A stretch of 64,000 nt of DNA from CAVUOA01 sp963742955 (GTDB taxonomy: Bacteria > Bacteroidota > Ignavibacteria > Tepidaquicellales > OLB5), in NCBI GenBank assembly GCA_963742955.1, contig CAVUOA010000008.1, forward strand, positions 682,001 to 746,000, in the 5' to 3' direction. The translations under genes were made by a program, and so were the position numbers. Numbering within the stretch: the stretch's first letter is position 1; every line of letters begins with the position of its first letter. Below, piece by piece: positions 55,845-64,000 of the stretch. The notes beneath the pieces are model-generated. The model was not told where the DNA came from, made no database searches, and saw only the letters and a list, made by a program, of their open reading frames with translations.

Positions 55845-56216
55845 CTACCTCTTTGGTGAGTGCAGAGCTACTTTATTTCCTTCAGTATCGATGAAGTATG
55901 AAATAAACCCAATTTCATCGGTAACAAGTTTTTTCGGCATAACAACTTTCCCGCCTGCTTTCTCAATTCTGCCGATTACATCGTCAATTTTGCCGTCAGC
56001 GTTAAGATAAATCAGTGTTCCGTTAGCCGAAGGCGCGTAGCCTTCGCCGTGGCATATAGCTCCGCTCACGCCGCTTTGGTCACCCGGGAAAAAGCCCATC
56101 AGGTAATCACCCATTTTCTGTTCCTGCATTTCGAAACTGAATATGGTGTTATAAAATTTTTTAGCTCTGCCGAAATCCACAACAGGTATTTCGAACCAAT
56201 TTATTGCGTTTGCCAT
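55845..56216 (-). CDS. VOC-family (glyoxalase-like) protein
   Basis: A 123-residue protein with the typical double beta-alpha-beta-beta-beta arrangement: NWFEIPVVDFGRAKKFYNTIF at the start, LIYLNADGKIDDVIGRIEKAGGKVVMPK in the middle, and GFISYFIDTEGNKVALHSP, whose final Glu-rich strand matches VOC enzymes. The expected metal-binding His is not conserved in the first strand, so catalysis is uncertain. An AraC-type regulator gene lies 81 nt upstream on the same strand, a frequent arrangement. Confidence 0.85.
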   Translation of the reverse strand: MANAINWFEIPVVDFGRAKKFYNTIFSFEMQEQKMGDYLMGFFPGDQSGVSGAICHGEGYAPSANGTLIYLNADGKIDDVIGRIEKAGGKVVMPKKLVTDEIGFISYFIDTEGNKVALHSPKR

Positions 56217-56297
56217 TAGGTTTTACTCCTTTAGTTAAAATGGTTATTAAAAAATTAAATCTTTACAAATCTACAGCTTGTTTCAGGCTTGTGCTTC

Positions 56298-57215
56298 TTA
56301 GATATTGCTAATTTTAGCATTGGCTTTCCTGAAGGCATCCCTGAATGATTCGGGCGAGAGTCCAAGTTTCTGTTTAAACAGCCAGCTGAATGAACTCAGG
56401 CTGTCAAAGCCTATTTCATTGCAGATTTCGGTTACAGGCATATCGCTTGATGTGAGAAGCGATACCGCTTTGCGGATTCTTCTGGTTGAAATATACTGGT
56501 AGGGCGTTTCTCCGAAGACTTCTTTGAACAACCTAAGGAAATGAAAACGTGATATAGAGGCTTCATTTGAAATTTTTTCAAGCGTAAGCGGTTTGGAATA
56601 GTTCATTTCAATAAAATCCCTTGCTTTGTTTACTCTTCTGTACAAATCAGTTTTAGTAGAAAACTTAACAGGCGGAAGCTTTTCAACCTGCTTATAAACA
56701 TTCCTGTGAACAAGTATCATCTTCTCGAGCAGTTCATAAAACTGTTCTTCCCACCACTCCTCATCCTCAAATCCTACACTTGATGCAATTTTCATTTTCA
56801 TTATTGCGGGCATAACAAAGTTATCAATAGGGTAAAGCTTCTCAAAGAACTGGACTGGCTGGCTATTTTTTACCGGTGGATTGAAAATCAGCTTATCCTC
56901 CGGTGCGGTGAGGTTTCCAAGTACCTCAGATGCAAAACCGCTTTCAAAAAATACCGAAATAATTTCAACCGGATTGAATGAATCAATGAAGCCTGAGCAT
57001 TTCTGACCTTCATTAATTATCAGGTAATTCGCATTGACATTATATTCACCGTTTGGTGTGTTATATTTTACAGTCCCGTAAAGCGAGAACTTTACTGTAA
57101 GAGGCGTGATATGCTGGGGAATACCAAGCTTCTTCGTTTTCAGGTGAACGAAATAATTTTTACCCAAAACGGGATTTGACGGATGCTCTTTGATAACCAT
57201 ATTAAATTGTTTCAA
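56298..57215 (-). CDS. AraC-family transcriptional regulator
   Basis: A 305-residue regulator with an N-terminal cupin-like sensing part (about 20-160) and two helix-turn-helix motifs in the last 105 residues (KPLTLEKISNEASISRFHFL then RLFKEVFGETPYQYISTRRI; MPVTEICNEIGFDSLSSFSWLFK then QKLGLSPESFR). The effector is unknown. It is the upstream partner of the VOC gene, which it may control. Confidence 0.9.
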   Translation of the reverse strand: MKQFNMVIKEHPSNPVLGKNYFVHLKTKKLGIPQHITPLTVKFSLYGTVKYNTPNGEYNVNANYLIINEGQKCSGFIDSFNPVEIISVFFESGFASEVLGNLTAPEDKLIFNPPVKNSQPVQFFEKLYPIDNFVMPAIMKMKIASSVGFEDEEWWEEQFYELLEKMILVHRNVYKQVEKLPPVKFSTKTDLYRRVNKARDFIEMNYSKPLTLEKISNEASISRFHFLRLFKEVFGETPYQYISTRRIRKAVSLLTSSDMPVTEICNEIGFDSLSSFSWLFKQKLGLSPESFRDAFRKANAKISNI

Positions 57216-57230
57216 GAATATTTTTGGCTG

Positions 57231-57552
57231 ACTCCTACGGAGTCAACCATTTTATTGTAATTTTTCTAATACGGATAATCCCTACGGGATTAATAAATTA
57301 TCTTTAAAGATGAATTTAACGATTAATTATTCGTTTTCTTAAACTCCGGAATAGTTTTCCGTATTTAAAAATTGATATAATTGCCATAACTTCAGAGGAG
57401 TTTTCTATATTAGAATGATCTGTCATCCCAAAAAATAAATCCAAAGGAGTTACTCGTATTAGATAATTATTTTGCCTTTTGGGAATAAAACTCCAGAGGA
57501 GTTTTATGTATTAGTATAATCTGCTATCCTGAAAAATAACTCCGTAGGAGTT
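57231..57552. repeat. Array of six AACTCC-NNN-GGAGTT palindromes with about 50-nt period
   Basis: Copies start at 57231 (ACTCCTACGGAGT), 57277 (AATCCCTACGGGATT), 57388 (AACTTCAGAGGAGTT), 57438 (AATCCAAAGGAGTT), 57489 (AACTCCAGAGGAGTT) and 57538 (AACTCCGTAGGAGTT). The last four are 50, 51 and 49 nt apart, and the stretches between them are also similar (TATTAG...ATCTG...ATCC...AAAAATAA), so the unit is about 50 nt. A transposase remnant follows at 57562. Confidence 0.8.
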
Positions 57553-57561
57553 ATCCTAAAA

Positions 57562-57717
57562 TCAATTACTTTCAAAAACATATTTCATATCATACATCAC
57601 ATTGAATCTCTTCAATAACTCCAAGTATTCATCTTTAAATGTTTTAATTTTGTGATGTTCTTCCTGGTTTTGAATATATTTCTTTACAGCTTCAACATGA
57701 GAATGTGAATAAGAAAA
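57562..57717 (-). pseudogene. C-terminal remnant of an IS200/RAYT-type (Y1) transposase
   Basis: A 51-codon minus-strand frame reading FSYSHSHVEAVKKYIQNQEE, then HHKIKTFKDEYLELLKRFNV, then MYDMKYVFES and a stop. The pattern NQEEHHKxxTFKDEYLxLLxxF is the well-known C-terminus of REP-associated tyrosine transposases of Bacteroidota. The catalytic HUH part is missing; a stop (TAA) precedes the fragment. It abuts the palindrome array, as RAYTs do with their REP sequences. Confidence 0.75.
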
Positions 57718-57826
57718 TTAATTTGCTATATGGAAATATAGCTAAATAAACATCAATAAAACAATACCGTAAAATGACATTTTATTACATTTAGGAATTT
57801 GTTAAAATACAAAATATAAGAATATC

Positions 57827-58834
57827 TTGTCTAATTTACTGAAATTCACCGAGAAAGGGATTTACTGCCCTGAAGCCGATATCTTTATTGACCCCGAAAA
57901 GGCTGTCGATAGAGCTGTTATTACTCATGCCCATTCTGACCATGCGAGGTCAGGACATAAACATTACCTTGCGCACAAGCACACCGCTGCACTGCTTAAA
58001 CACAGAATTGCAAAGAAAATAAATGTGCAGGGACTTGAATACGGTGAAGTAATTACTCACAACGGCGTTAAAATATCACTTCATCCCGCCGGACATATAC
58101 CCGGCTCGGCTCAGGTAAGGCTGGAGTTCAACGGGGAGGTTGCCGTGGTTTCGGGAGATTATAAACTGGAAGATGACGGATTAACAGCTCCGTTTGAACC
58201 GGTTAAATGCAATACTTTTGTTACCGAATCAACTTTCGCGCTGCCTGTTTACAAATGGAAACCGCAGTCAGAAATTTTTAACGATATTAATGATTGGTGG
58301 AAACAAAATAAAACCGATGGCAGAACAAGCATTCTTTTCGGCTACTCGCTTGGCAAAGCGCAGAGGCTGCTGTATAACATAGACCATTCAATCGGCAAAG
58401 TTTTTGTTAACGAAACAATTTCGCCGATAAATGAAATTCTCCGGGAGCAGGGTTTCAAACTGCCTGCTGCTGATAAACCGGAATTTCTTACCGATAAAAA
58501 AATTCTTAAAGGCGCGCTGATAATAGCGCCGTCATCAATAACAAAGTCGCCTCTGATGGAACATATCGATTCTTATTCATCAGCAAACGCGTCGGGATGG
58601 ATGGCAACAAGAAGCACCTATTGGCAAAGCGGGATAGATACAGGTTTTGCTTTATCTGACCATGCCGATTGGGAGGGTTTATGCAGTGCTGTAAAGCTTA
58701 CCGGTGCCGATGAGATCTATGTAACTCACGGTTTTATCAGGTATTTCGTTAAATGGCTTAGGGAAAACGGGTACAGTGCATACGAAATCCGCAAAGGACG
58801 CCTGAACTACCACCAGATGGAATTTAAATTTTAA
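57827..58834 (+). CDS. MBL-fold ligase-associated DNA exonuclease
   Basis: A 335-residue protein of the beta-CASP metallo-beta-lactamase group, known as ligase-associated exonuclease. Metal ligands are in ITHAHSDHARSGH, HPAGHIPGSAQV and VVSGDYKLEDDGL; later GYSLGKAQRLL, FALSDHADWEGL and YVTHGFIRYF. In other genomes the gene sits next to an ATP-dependent DNA ligase and helicase; those are not in this window. The start is probably TTG at 57827, just before SNLLKFTEKGIYCPEAD. It may act with the DNA repair genes a few kb downstream. Confidence 0.88.
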   Translation: MSNLLKFTEKGIYCPEADIFIDPEKAVDRAVITHAHSDHARSGHKHYLAHKHTAALLKHRIAKKINVQGLEYGEVITHNGVKISLHPAGHIPGSAQVRLEFNGEVAVVSGDYKLEDDGLTAPFEPVKCNTFVTESTFALPVYKWKPQSEIFNDINDWWKQNKTDGRTSILFGYSLGKAQRLLYNIDHSIGKVFVNETISPINEILREQGFKLPAADKPEFLTDKKILKGALIIAPSSITKSPLMEHIDSYSSANASGWMATRSTYWQSGIDTGFALSDHADWEGLCSAVKLTGADEIYVTHGFIRYFVKWLRENGYSAYEIRKGRLNYHQMEFKF

Positions 58835-58984
58835 ATATAAATTTTTGTTGTTTCTTTTTAAAATTTTGATTTATATGTTAATATTGATTTAAGAACAAAA
58901 ACCAATCTATGACAGATTAGCTACTTTTATTACACATCCTGAAAAATAGTTTCAATAACTTTTTCTTTTAAAAGGAGAACCGTA

Positions 58985-60088
58985 ATGAAGAAGCTAATTT
59001 TAATCACAGCATTAATTTTAATCTCTCAAATTTCATTTCCTCAAATAAAATCAATCAAAAACAAACAAACCGAATCCGGCTTCTGGAGCATAGGGTTTTC
59101 GGGCGGGGTGCCGATTAAGCTTCTGGATAAAGTTAATTCAAGGTATGATTCACATGCAGGATATGTTTGGGGAGTAAACCTTTTCATAAACATTGATAAG
59201 AACACAGCAATAGGAACTGAGTTTAATTTCGGAAGGTTTTTTTCAGGGAAAGATAATTCTTGCTCAAATGAAAACGATTATAATTCATTTTCCGAAATCA
59301 CATTCGGTCCAAAATTCCACATAGGGAATAATTTTTATGCTTCAGTTCAGATAGGAAATTATTTTATGGTGTACAACCATGTTTATGAAACCCCCTATTT
59401 TGATCTATATAACCAATCAGAATCTAATCCCGGTTTCGGCTTATCCCTTGGTCTTGAGAAAAGTATACGGCTTAATGAAAATGTTAATTTAAATCTGAAT
59501 GAAAGACTAAGCCTCGGATTGCCCGGAATGGAACCAATATTTTACGGAATGCTTAGGGCTGGAATTTCATTTAATGAGAATATAAATCCGGATAAAACAG
59601 AAAAACAGTCAACTTATAAAACTCATTCCATTTCGCTATCGGGGGGATTCCTTTCCAGCATTGATGTAAATAGCCGGGGTTATAAGATAACTCCGAACGT
59701 TTCAGTTGAAGGAACAATTAAAACAAGTCCTATGATTGAGTTTTACGGAAATATCACTTACAATAAGGTTCAGGATTATTATACTTATGAGTTTTCATCT
59801 AATAGAAGCATAACTGAAATAACAGCCGGTCCTAGATTTTTTATAGGCTCGCAGAATTATTCCGGTTTTCTTCAGTTCGGAGGAGGAGCATATAATTATC
59901 ATGATGAAACACAGGATTACTCAAAAGATGAAGTATTTGGGGGAATAAGTGCGGGTACAGGTGCGAAAATTAAAATATATAAAGACTTAAGTGCTATGAT
60001 TCTTGGAAGGATGCATATAATTTTGGATGAAAAAGCCGGACCCGGAGGATATTTCAGTACTTCCTGCGGAATAAGATACGAAATATAA
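58985..60088 (+). CDS. Outer-membrane beta-barrel protein, unknown function
   Basis: A 367-residue exported protein. A signal peptide (1-20, ending SFPQ) is followed by repeated amphipathic beta strands in two halves that look alike (SGFWSIGFSGGVPIKL... and THSISLSGGFLSSID...), each with a FGPKFHIG/AGPRFFIG element. This could be a duplicated 8-strand barrel. It ends in GIRYEI, with an aromatic near the C-terminus as in many barrels. AAAGGAG lies 7 nt before the ATG. A terminator follows. No substrate can be inferred. Confidence 0.7.
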   Translation: MKKLILITALILISQISFPQIKSIKNKQTESGFWSIGFSGGVPIKLLDKVNSRYDSHAGYVWGVNLFINIDKNTAIGTEFNFGRFFSGKDNSCSNENDYNSFSEITFGPKFHIGNNFYASVQIGNYFMVYNHVYETPYFDLYNQSESNPGFGLSLGLEKSIRLNENVNLNLNERLSLGLPGMEPIFYGMLRAGISFNENINPDKTEKQSTYKTHSISLSGGFLSSIDVNSRGYKITPNVSVEGTIKTSPMIEFYGNITYNKVQDYYTYEFSSNRSITEITAGPRFFIGSQNYSGFLQFGGGAYNYHDETQDYSKDEVFGGISAGTGAKIKIYKDLSAMILGRMHIILDEKAGPGGYFSTSCGIRYEI

Positions 60089-60098
60089 ATTTCACTCA

Positions 60099-60127
60099 AG
60101 ACCTGCCACCCGGCAGGTCTGTTTTTT
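60099..60127 (+). terminator. Terminator of the beta-barrel gene
   Basis: AGACCTGCC and GGCAGGTCT form a 9-bp stem with loop ACCC, then G and six T residues. It starts 11 nt after the stop codon. Confidence 0.85.
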
Positions 60128-60301
60128 AAAAGCCGCCTGCTGAAGTTTCCCGGTTTCCCCCCTACCCACAAGCTTTCGAAAAAATAGAAAATAAAAACAA
60201 TTATGGCTATATTAAACGATAATTTATTTGTTATAATTAAATTGTATGGAACAAGCAAAGTAGTACCCATCGGTTAATTTCACACCAACAATAATTAATA
60301 T

Positions 60302-61609
60302 TTGGCGGAACAAAAAACAAATATTCCATTATTCCCTATCCTGCTGGTGAATTTTATCGGCTCGCTTGGTTTCAGTATTGTGCTGCCCTTTCTGATTTTT
60401 CTTGTAACACGATTTGGCGGAAATGCTATGGTTTACGGTATACTCGGCGCCTCTTATCCTGCATTTCAGTTAATCGGAGCCCCCCTGCTTGGCAAGTGGT
60501 CTGATATTTACGGAAGGAAAAAAATTCTGCTTCTAAGCCAGGCTGGAACGTTTATCGGTTGGGCTGTATTTTTTACAGCGTTTTTCATTCCGGTAACAGA
60601 ACTGCTACATATTGATACTCCTTACACCGGCAGTTTTATACTAACATTACCCCTCGTAATATTGTTTATAGCAAGGGCAATCGACGGAATCACCGGCGGA
60701 AATATTTCGGTAGCTAATGCTTACCTTGCCGATATAAGCACAGAAAAAGAACGTAATAAGAATTACGGCAAAATGGCAATCTCTTCAAACCTGGGATTTA
60801 TCGCAGGTCCCCTGCTTGCGGGAATTCTGGGCTCAACGGTATACAAAGAAATACCCCCTGTGCTTGGAGCTATTATTATTTCTCTTATTGCAATATTCAT
60901 AATTATATTCTACCTGCCCGATAGCGGCGTTAAAACATTCGTTAAGCCCGAAAAAGCAGATGTTAAGAAAGTCCTTGGCTTTGAAAACAAAGAGTGCTAT
61001 AAAATTAAGGGCGAAGATAAAATTACACTGAAGAAAGTACTCAAGATACGTTTTATACCTTATATATTATTTCTTTACTTTTTGATTTTCCTCGGGTTTA
61101 ATTTTTTCTACACTGCGTTCCCGGTTCATGTAGTACAGACATTGGGGTGGAGCATTGCGGAAACAAGTGTTTTCTATGCCATACTCAGTTTAATAATGGT
61201 TGTTGTACAGGGTCCCGTGCTCAGCTATTTATCAAAAAAATTTGCCGATAGCACTCTTATTATACTCGGTAACCTGATACTTGGAACAAATTTTGTGCTT
61301 CTTCTCTCAAGTGATATGATTATAATATATACGGCAGCAGCATTATTTGCTGTTGGAAACGGATTGATGTGGCCCTCGGTGCTATCATTACTCTCTAAAG
61401 CAGCGGGCAAAACATTCCAGGGTTCAGTTCAGGGATTTGCGGGCAGTTTGGCAAGCCTTGCAAGTATTATCGGACTAATTGCGGGCGGTTTTCTGTATTC
61501 CAAAATCGGTGCGGGGACATTCCTGATTGCAGCATTTACGATATATGCGGTATTTTTATTATCATTCAGACTTATCCGGATAGAAAAAGTTTGCAACTTC
61601 GGAAATTAA
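60302..61609 (+). CDS. MFS transporter (TetA/Bcr-like)
   Basis: A 435-residue protein with 12 predicted transmembrane helices. The family A motif is GKWSDIYGRKKILL between helices 2 and 3. Helix 5 begins AISSNLGFIAGPLLAGILG, resembling drug-antiporter motif C. A long central cytoplasmic loop (about 215-255) is Lys/Glu-rich. The start is probably TTG at 60302 (AEQKTNIPLFPILLVNFIG). The substrate is unknown. It is followed after 12 nt by a DinB-like gene on the same strand. Confidence 0.87.
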   Translation: MAEQKTNIPLFPILLVNFIGSLGFSIVLPFLIFLVTRFGGNAMVYGILGASYPAFQLIGAPLLGKWSDIYGRKKILLLSQAGTFIGWAVFFTAFFIPVTELLHIDTPYTGSFILTLPLVILFIARAIDGITGGNISVANAYLADISTEKERNKNYGKMAISSNLGFIAGPLLAGILGSTVYKEIPPVLGAIIISLIAIFIIIFYLPDSGVKTFVKPEKADVKKVLGFENKECYKIKGEDKITLKKVLKIRFIPYILFLYFLIFLGFNFFYTAFPVHVVQTLGWSIAETSVFYAILSLIMVVVQGPVLSYLSKKFADSTLIILGNLILGTNFVLLLSSDMIIIYTAAALFAVGNGLMWPSVLSLLSKAAGKTFQGSVQGFAGSLASLASIIGLIAGGFLYSKIGAGTFLIAAFTIYAVFLLSFRLIRIEKVCNFGN

Positions 61610-61621
61610 TAAATCATAACC

Positions 61622-62125
61622 ATGAAAGAATTATTAAAAGATTACACAAAGTACAACATCTGGGCTAATGAAAGAATCTGCAAAGTACTTGAGTCATTAA
61701 GCCCGGAAATTCTTGATAAGGAACAAAAAAGCAGCTTCACAAGCATCCGTAAAACAATTTATCATATCTGGGATGCTGAAACAATATGGATGAAACGGCT
61801 AAATGGAAAATCACTGCATGAATGGCCGAGCGAAACATTTAAAGGCAGCTTTTTGGAATTTCAAAAAGAATTTCTCGGCGGCTCGGGAAAATTCTATATG
61901 TTTGTAATTAACAAAGACGGGAAAGACCTTGCAAAAGAGCTTACTTACAAAAACACAAAAGGCGTGCAGTTCACAACCAAAATTTACCACATACTTCAGC
62001 ATGCTGTTAATCACTCCACTTTTCACCGCGGACAGATAATTACCATGCTTAGAAATGCGGGGGTAACTCAATTGCCCTCGACTGATTTCATTGCTTATGT
62101 TAGAGAAACCGGTGAAAACAGTTAA
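61622..62125 (+). CDS. DinB-family metal-binding protein
   Basis: A 167-residue four-helix bundle protein of the DinB/YfiT type. The metal-binding His pattern is seen in IYHIWDAETIW and in HAVNHSTFHRGQIITML. LKDYTKYNIWANERICKVL is a typical first helix. The family contains thiol transferases and proteins induced by DNA damage; the activity here is not known. It overlaps the photolyase gene, so it may be part of a repair operon. Confidence 0.88.
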   Translation: MKELLKDYTKYNIWANERICKVLESLSPEILDKEQKSSFTSIRKTIYHIWDAETIWMKRLNGKSLHEWPSETFKGSFLEFQKEFLGGSGKFYMFVINKDGKDLAKELTYKNTKGVQFTTKIYHILQHAVNHSTFHRGQIITMLRNAGVTQLPSTDFIAYVRETGENS

Positions 62126-63427
62126 GGATAAAATAAATGTTTTCTGGTTCAGGCGTGATTTAAGATTAAACGATAACTGCGGATTATTCAATGCTTTATC
62201 CTCTGCAATTCCTGTTCTGCCTCTATTTATATTCGATACTGATATTCTGAATAAACTGGATGATAAAAAGGATAAAAGAGTTGAATTTATACATAACGCA
62301 CTCGAAGAAATTCAAACTGAACTCCTCAAGGTTGGTTCAAGTCTTTTGATTAAGCATGGAACACCAATCAAAGTATTCAAACAGTTAACTGAACTATACA
62401 GCATAGTAGAGGTTTTTATAAACCACGATTACGAACCGGATGCAATTAAGAGAGATGATGAAATAAAAAAATTCCTGAACACAAAAGGAATAAAATTTAA
62501 TTCATACAAAGACCAGGTTATATTCGAAAAACGAGAGATTGTAAAAGATAACGGCAAGCCGTATACAGTTTACACACCCTACCGCAACAAATGGAAAGCG
62601 AAGCTGCAGAAATCAGATTATAAACCTTTCAAATCGGAAACTCTTACAGATAATTTTTATAAAATCAGGCCGTTTAAGCTGCCGTCTTTAAAAGAAATAG
62701 GTTTCGAAAAAACCGGTTCAACATTCCCGCCGAAAGAAATCAGGAAAAGTATAATTAAGAATTACCGGAACACCAGAGATTTTCCAGCAATCGACGGAAC
62801 ATCGCACTTAAGCGTTCATTTAAGATTCGGAACTGTGAGTATTCGTGAGCTTGTGAAAGAAGCTTTAAAGCTGAACGAAAAATGGCTTGATGAGCTTATA
62901 TGGCGTGAGTTTTACATGATGATTCTGTTCTATTTCCCACATGTTGTCACTAAATCATTCCGCCCTGCGTATGATAATATAAAATGGAGAAATAATGAAG
63001 AAGAGTTCAGGCATGGTGTGAAGGCAAAACAGGATACCCGATTGTTGATGCCGGAATGAGAGAGCTTAACCAAACCGGATATATGCACAACAGGGTACGA
63101 ATGATAACGGCAAGTTTTTTAACAAAACATTTACTAATTGATTGGTGGTGGGGTGAAAGGTATTTTGCCGGTAAGCTGCTTGATTACGAGCTTGCATCAA
63201 ACAACGGCAACTGGCAGTGGATAGCAGGAACAGGCTGTGATGCTGCTCCGTATTTCCGTGTGTTTAATCCTGTAATTCAGACAAAAAAATTTGACCCTGA
63301 GCTTGTATACATAAAAACATGGGTGCCTGAATACAATTCACCTGCATATCCCAAACCTATTATTGAACATTCATTCGCCCGAAAACGCGCAATTGCTGTT
63401 TACAGCAGAGCAGTAAAAGATAAATAA
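62097..63427 (+). CDS. phr: Deoxyribodipyrimidine photolyase (class I CPD), one frameshift
   Basis: A flavoprotein using light to split pyrimidine dimers, about 443 residues. The N-terminal antenna domain starts INVFWFRRDLRLNDN. The FAD domain has TSHLSVHLRFGTVSIREL, DELIWREFYMMIL, and, after the break, MRELNQTGYMHNRVRMITAS, LLIDWWWGERYF and SNNGNWQWIAGTGCDAAPYF, with the Trp residues of the electron chain. Near 63028 one base seems missing; restoring it joins FRHGVK to GKTGYPIVDAG. The start could be ATG 62097 (overlapping the DinB gene by 29 nt) or GTG 62112. The AlkD-like gene begins directly at its stop. Confidence 0.92.
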
Positions 63428-64000
63428 ATGGATACCAAGACAATTCTTAAAAAACTTAAATCGCTTTCAAATCCCGAAAACATTGCCGGCATGGCAAGAT
63501 TCGGCATTGCGCCCGATAAAGCATTCGGAATTCGCAAACCGGAATTAAGAAAGCTCGCTAAAGAAATCCCCAAAAGCCACAAGCTTGCGCTGGAGCTTTG
63601 GGCAGCAGGTTATCTTGAAGCAAGAATCATTGCTTCTCTTGTTGATATACCCGCAGAGGTAACAAAAAAACAAATGGATGACTGGGCTAATGATTTCGAT
63701 TCATGGGATGTATGCGACCAGTGCTGTATAAATTTATTTCACAAACTGCCATATGCAGATGAAATGATAAGATAAATGGAGCGCTTCGGAGAAAGAGTAT
63801 GTAAAGCGCACTGCGTTTTCTCTTATTGCCGTTATTGCCGTGCATGATAAAAAATCAGATGATTCATATTTTATAAAATTCTTCCCGCTTATAAAAAGAG
63901 AATCAACTGATAAGCGAAACTTCGTAAGGAAAGCTGTTAACTGGGCGCTGAGGCAAATCGGCAAAAGAAATGATAAACTGAATAAAGAAGCAATTAAGCT
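63428..64000 (+). CDS. DNA alkylation repair protein (AlkD-like), partial, one frameshift
   Basis: The start of a HEAT-like repeat glycosylase-type protein, truncated by the window end. First frame: GMARFGIAPDKAFGIRKPEL, PKSHKLALELWAAGYLEARI and DDWANDFDSWDVCDQCCINL, containing the Trp/Asp residues typical of the AlkD family. Near 63770 one extra A breaks the frame; the next frame continues DKWSASEKEYVKRTAFSLIA and FVRKAVNWALRQIGKRN, which are also typical. AlkD-type proteins remove bulky or cationic alkyl bases. The ATG follows the photolyase stop without a gap. Confidence 0.85.

Noticed and set aside
57231..57552. CRISPR-like periodic repeats
   Set aside because: The palindromes are only 13-15 nt, vary between copies, and the stretches between them are similar to one another rather than unique; no cas genes are present.
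1..64000. tRNA or rRNA genes
   Set aside because: I looked for tRNA arms and conserved rRNA stretches in the spacers and saw none; a covariance-model scan would be decisive.

Overview
The window looks like a chromosomal segment of a Gram-negative bacterium of the FCB group (Bacteroidota/Ignavibacteriota side), most likely an Ignavibacteria-like lineage. The evidence is type IX secretion (T9SS) C-terminal sorting tails with the NYPNPFNP signature on four secreted proteins, several outer-membrane beta-barrels, lipid A/KDO/heptose genes (kdsB, gmhB), and -7 boxes of the Bacteroidota type (TAnnTTTG) in front of several genes. No phylogenetic search was possible, so the class-level assignment is inference.

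Layout. 1-13.6 kb: a secreted beta-propeller protein, then a minus-strand block with histidine degradation (hutI, bifunctional ftcD), a GT-C-like membrane protein and an L,D-transpeptidase, followed by a broken secreted metzincin-type protease and an intact T9SS subtilisin. 13.6-17.3 kb: repeat-rich DNA around an AT-rich accessory island of four small minus-strand genes (DUF2513 plus three membrane proteins). 17.3-25.3 kb: a plus-strand run of glgA, gmhB, a DNRLRE-like surface protein, an outer-membrane barrel, glyA, tatC and a polyprenyl diphosphate synthase. 25.5-28.3 kb: two tandem, badly frameshifted T9SS/YCF48-like genes. 28.5-31.6 kb: an AAA+ ATPase with operator-like repeats and a TPR histidine kinase. 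32-38.3 kb: gdhA and two adjacent PEP/pyruvate-binding proteins, the second carrying an N-terminal sensor-like domain and a C-terminal nucleotidyltransferase. 38.6-43 kb: a metallophosphoesterase, der, and two TPM-domain genes separated by a GxxExxY gene that sits between inverted repeats. 43-50.7 kb: carB, carA, then plsC-kdsB-pyrG. 51-57 kb: thioredoxin-like proteins, a T9SS propeller, a MerA-like flavoprotein, and an AraC regulator with a VOC protein. 57.2-64 kb: a palindrome array beside an IS200/RAYT-type transposase remnant, then an MBL exonuclease, a beta-barrel, an MFS transporter and a repair cluster (DinB-like, photolyase, AlkD-like).

Two window-wide traits matter. First, many conserved genes (pyrG, glyA, glgA, kdsB, phr, hutI and others) are interrupted by single-base frameshifts, mostly one extra base; this looks like consensus error rather than gene decay, so I give the full reconstructed spans. 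Second, intergenic space is full of palindromic repeats of many families, and such repeats also appear inside the coding regions of carB and carA and possibly hutI.

The best candidates for something new are the GxxExxY gene between about 30-nt inverted repeats inserted between two TPM genes, the palindrome insertions in both carbamoyl-phosphate synthase subunits, the about 50-nt-period palindrome array next to the transposase remnant, and the two-gene PEP/pyruvate-binding locus downstream of gdhA.
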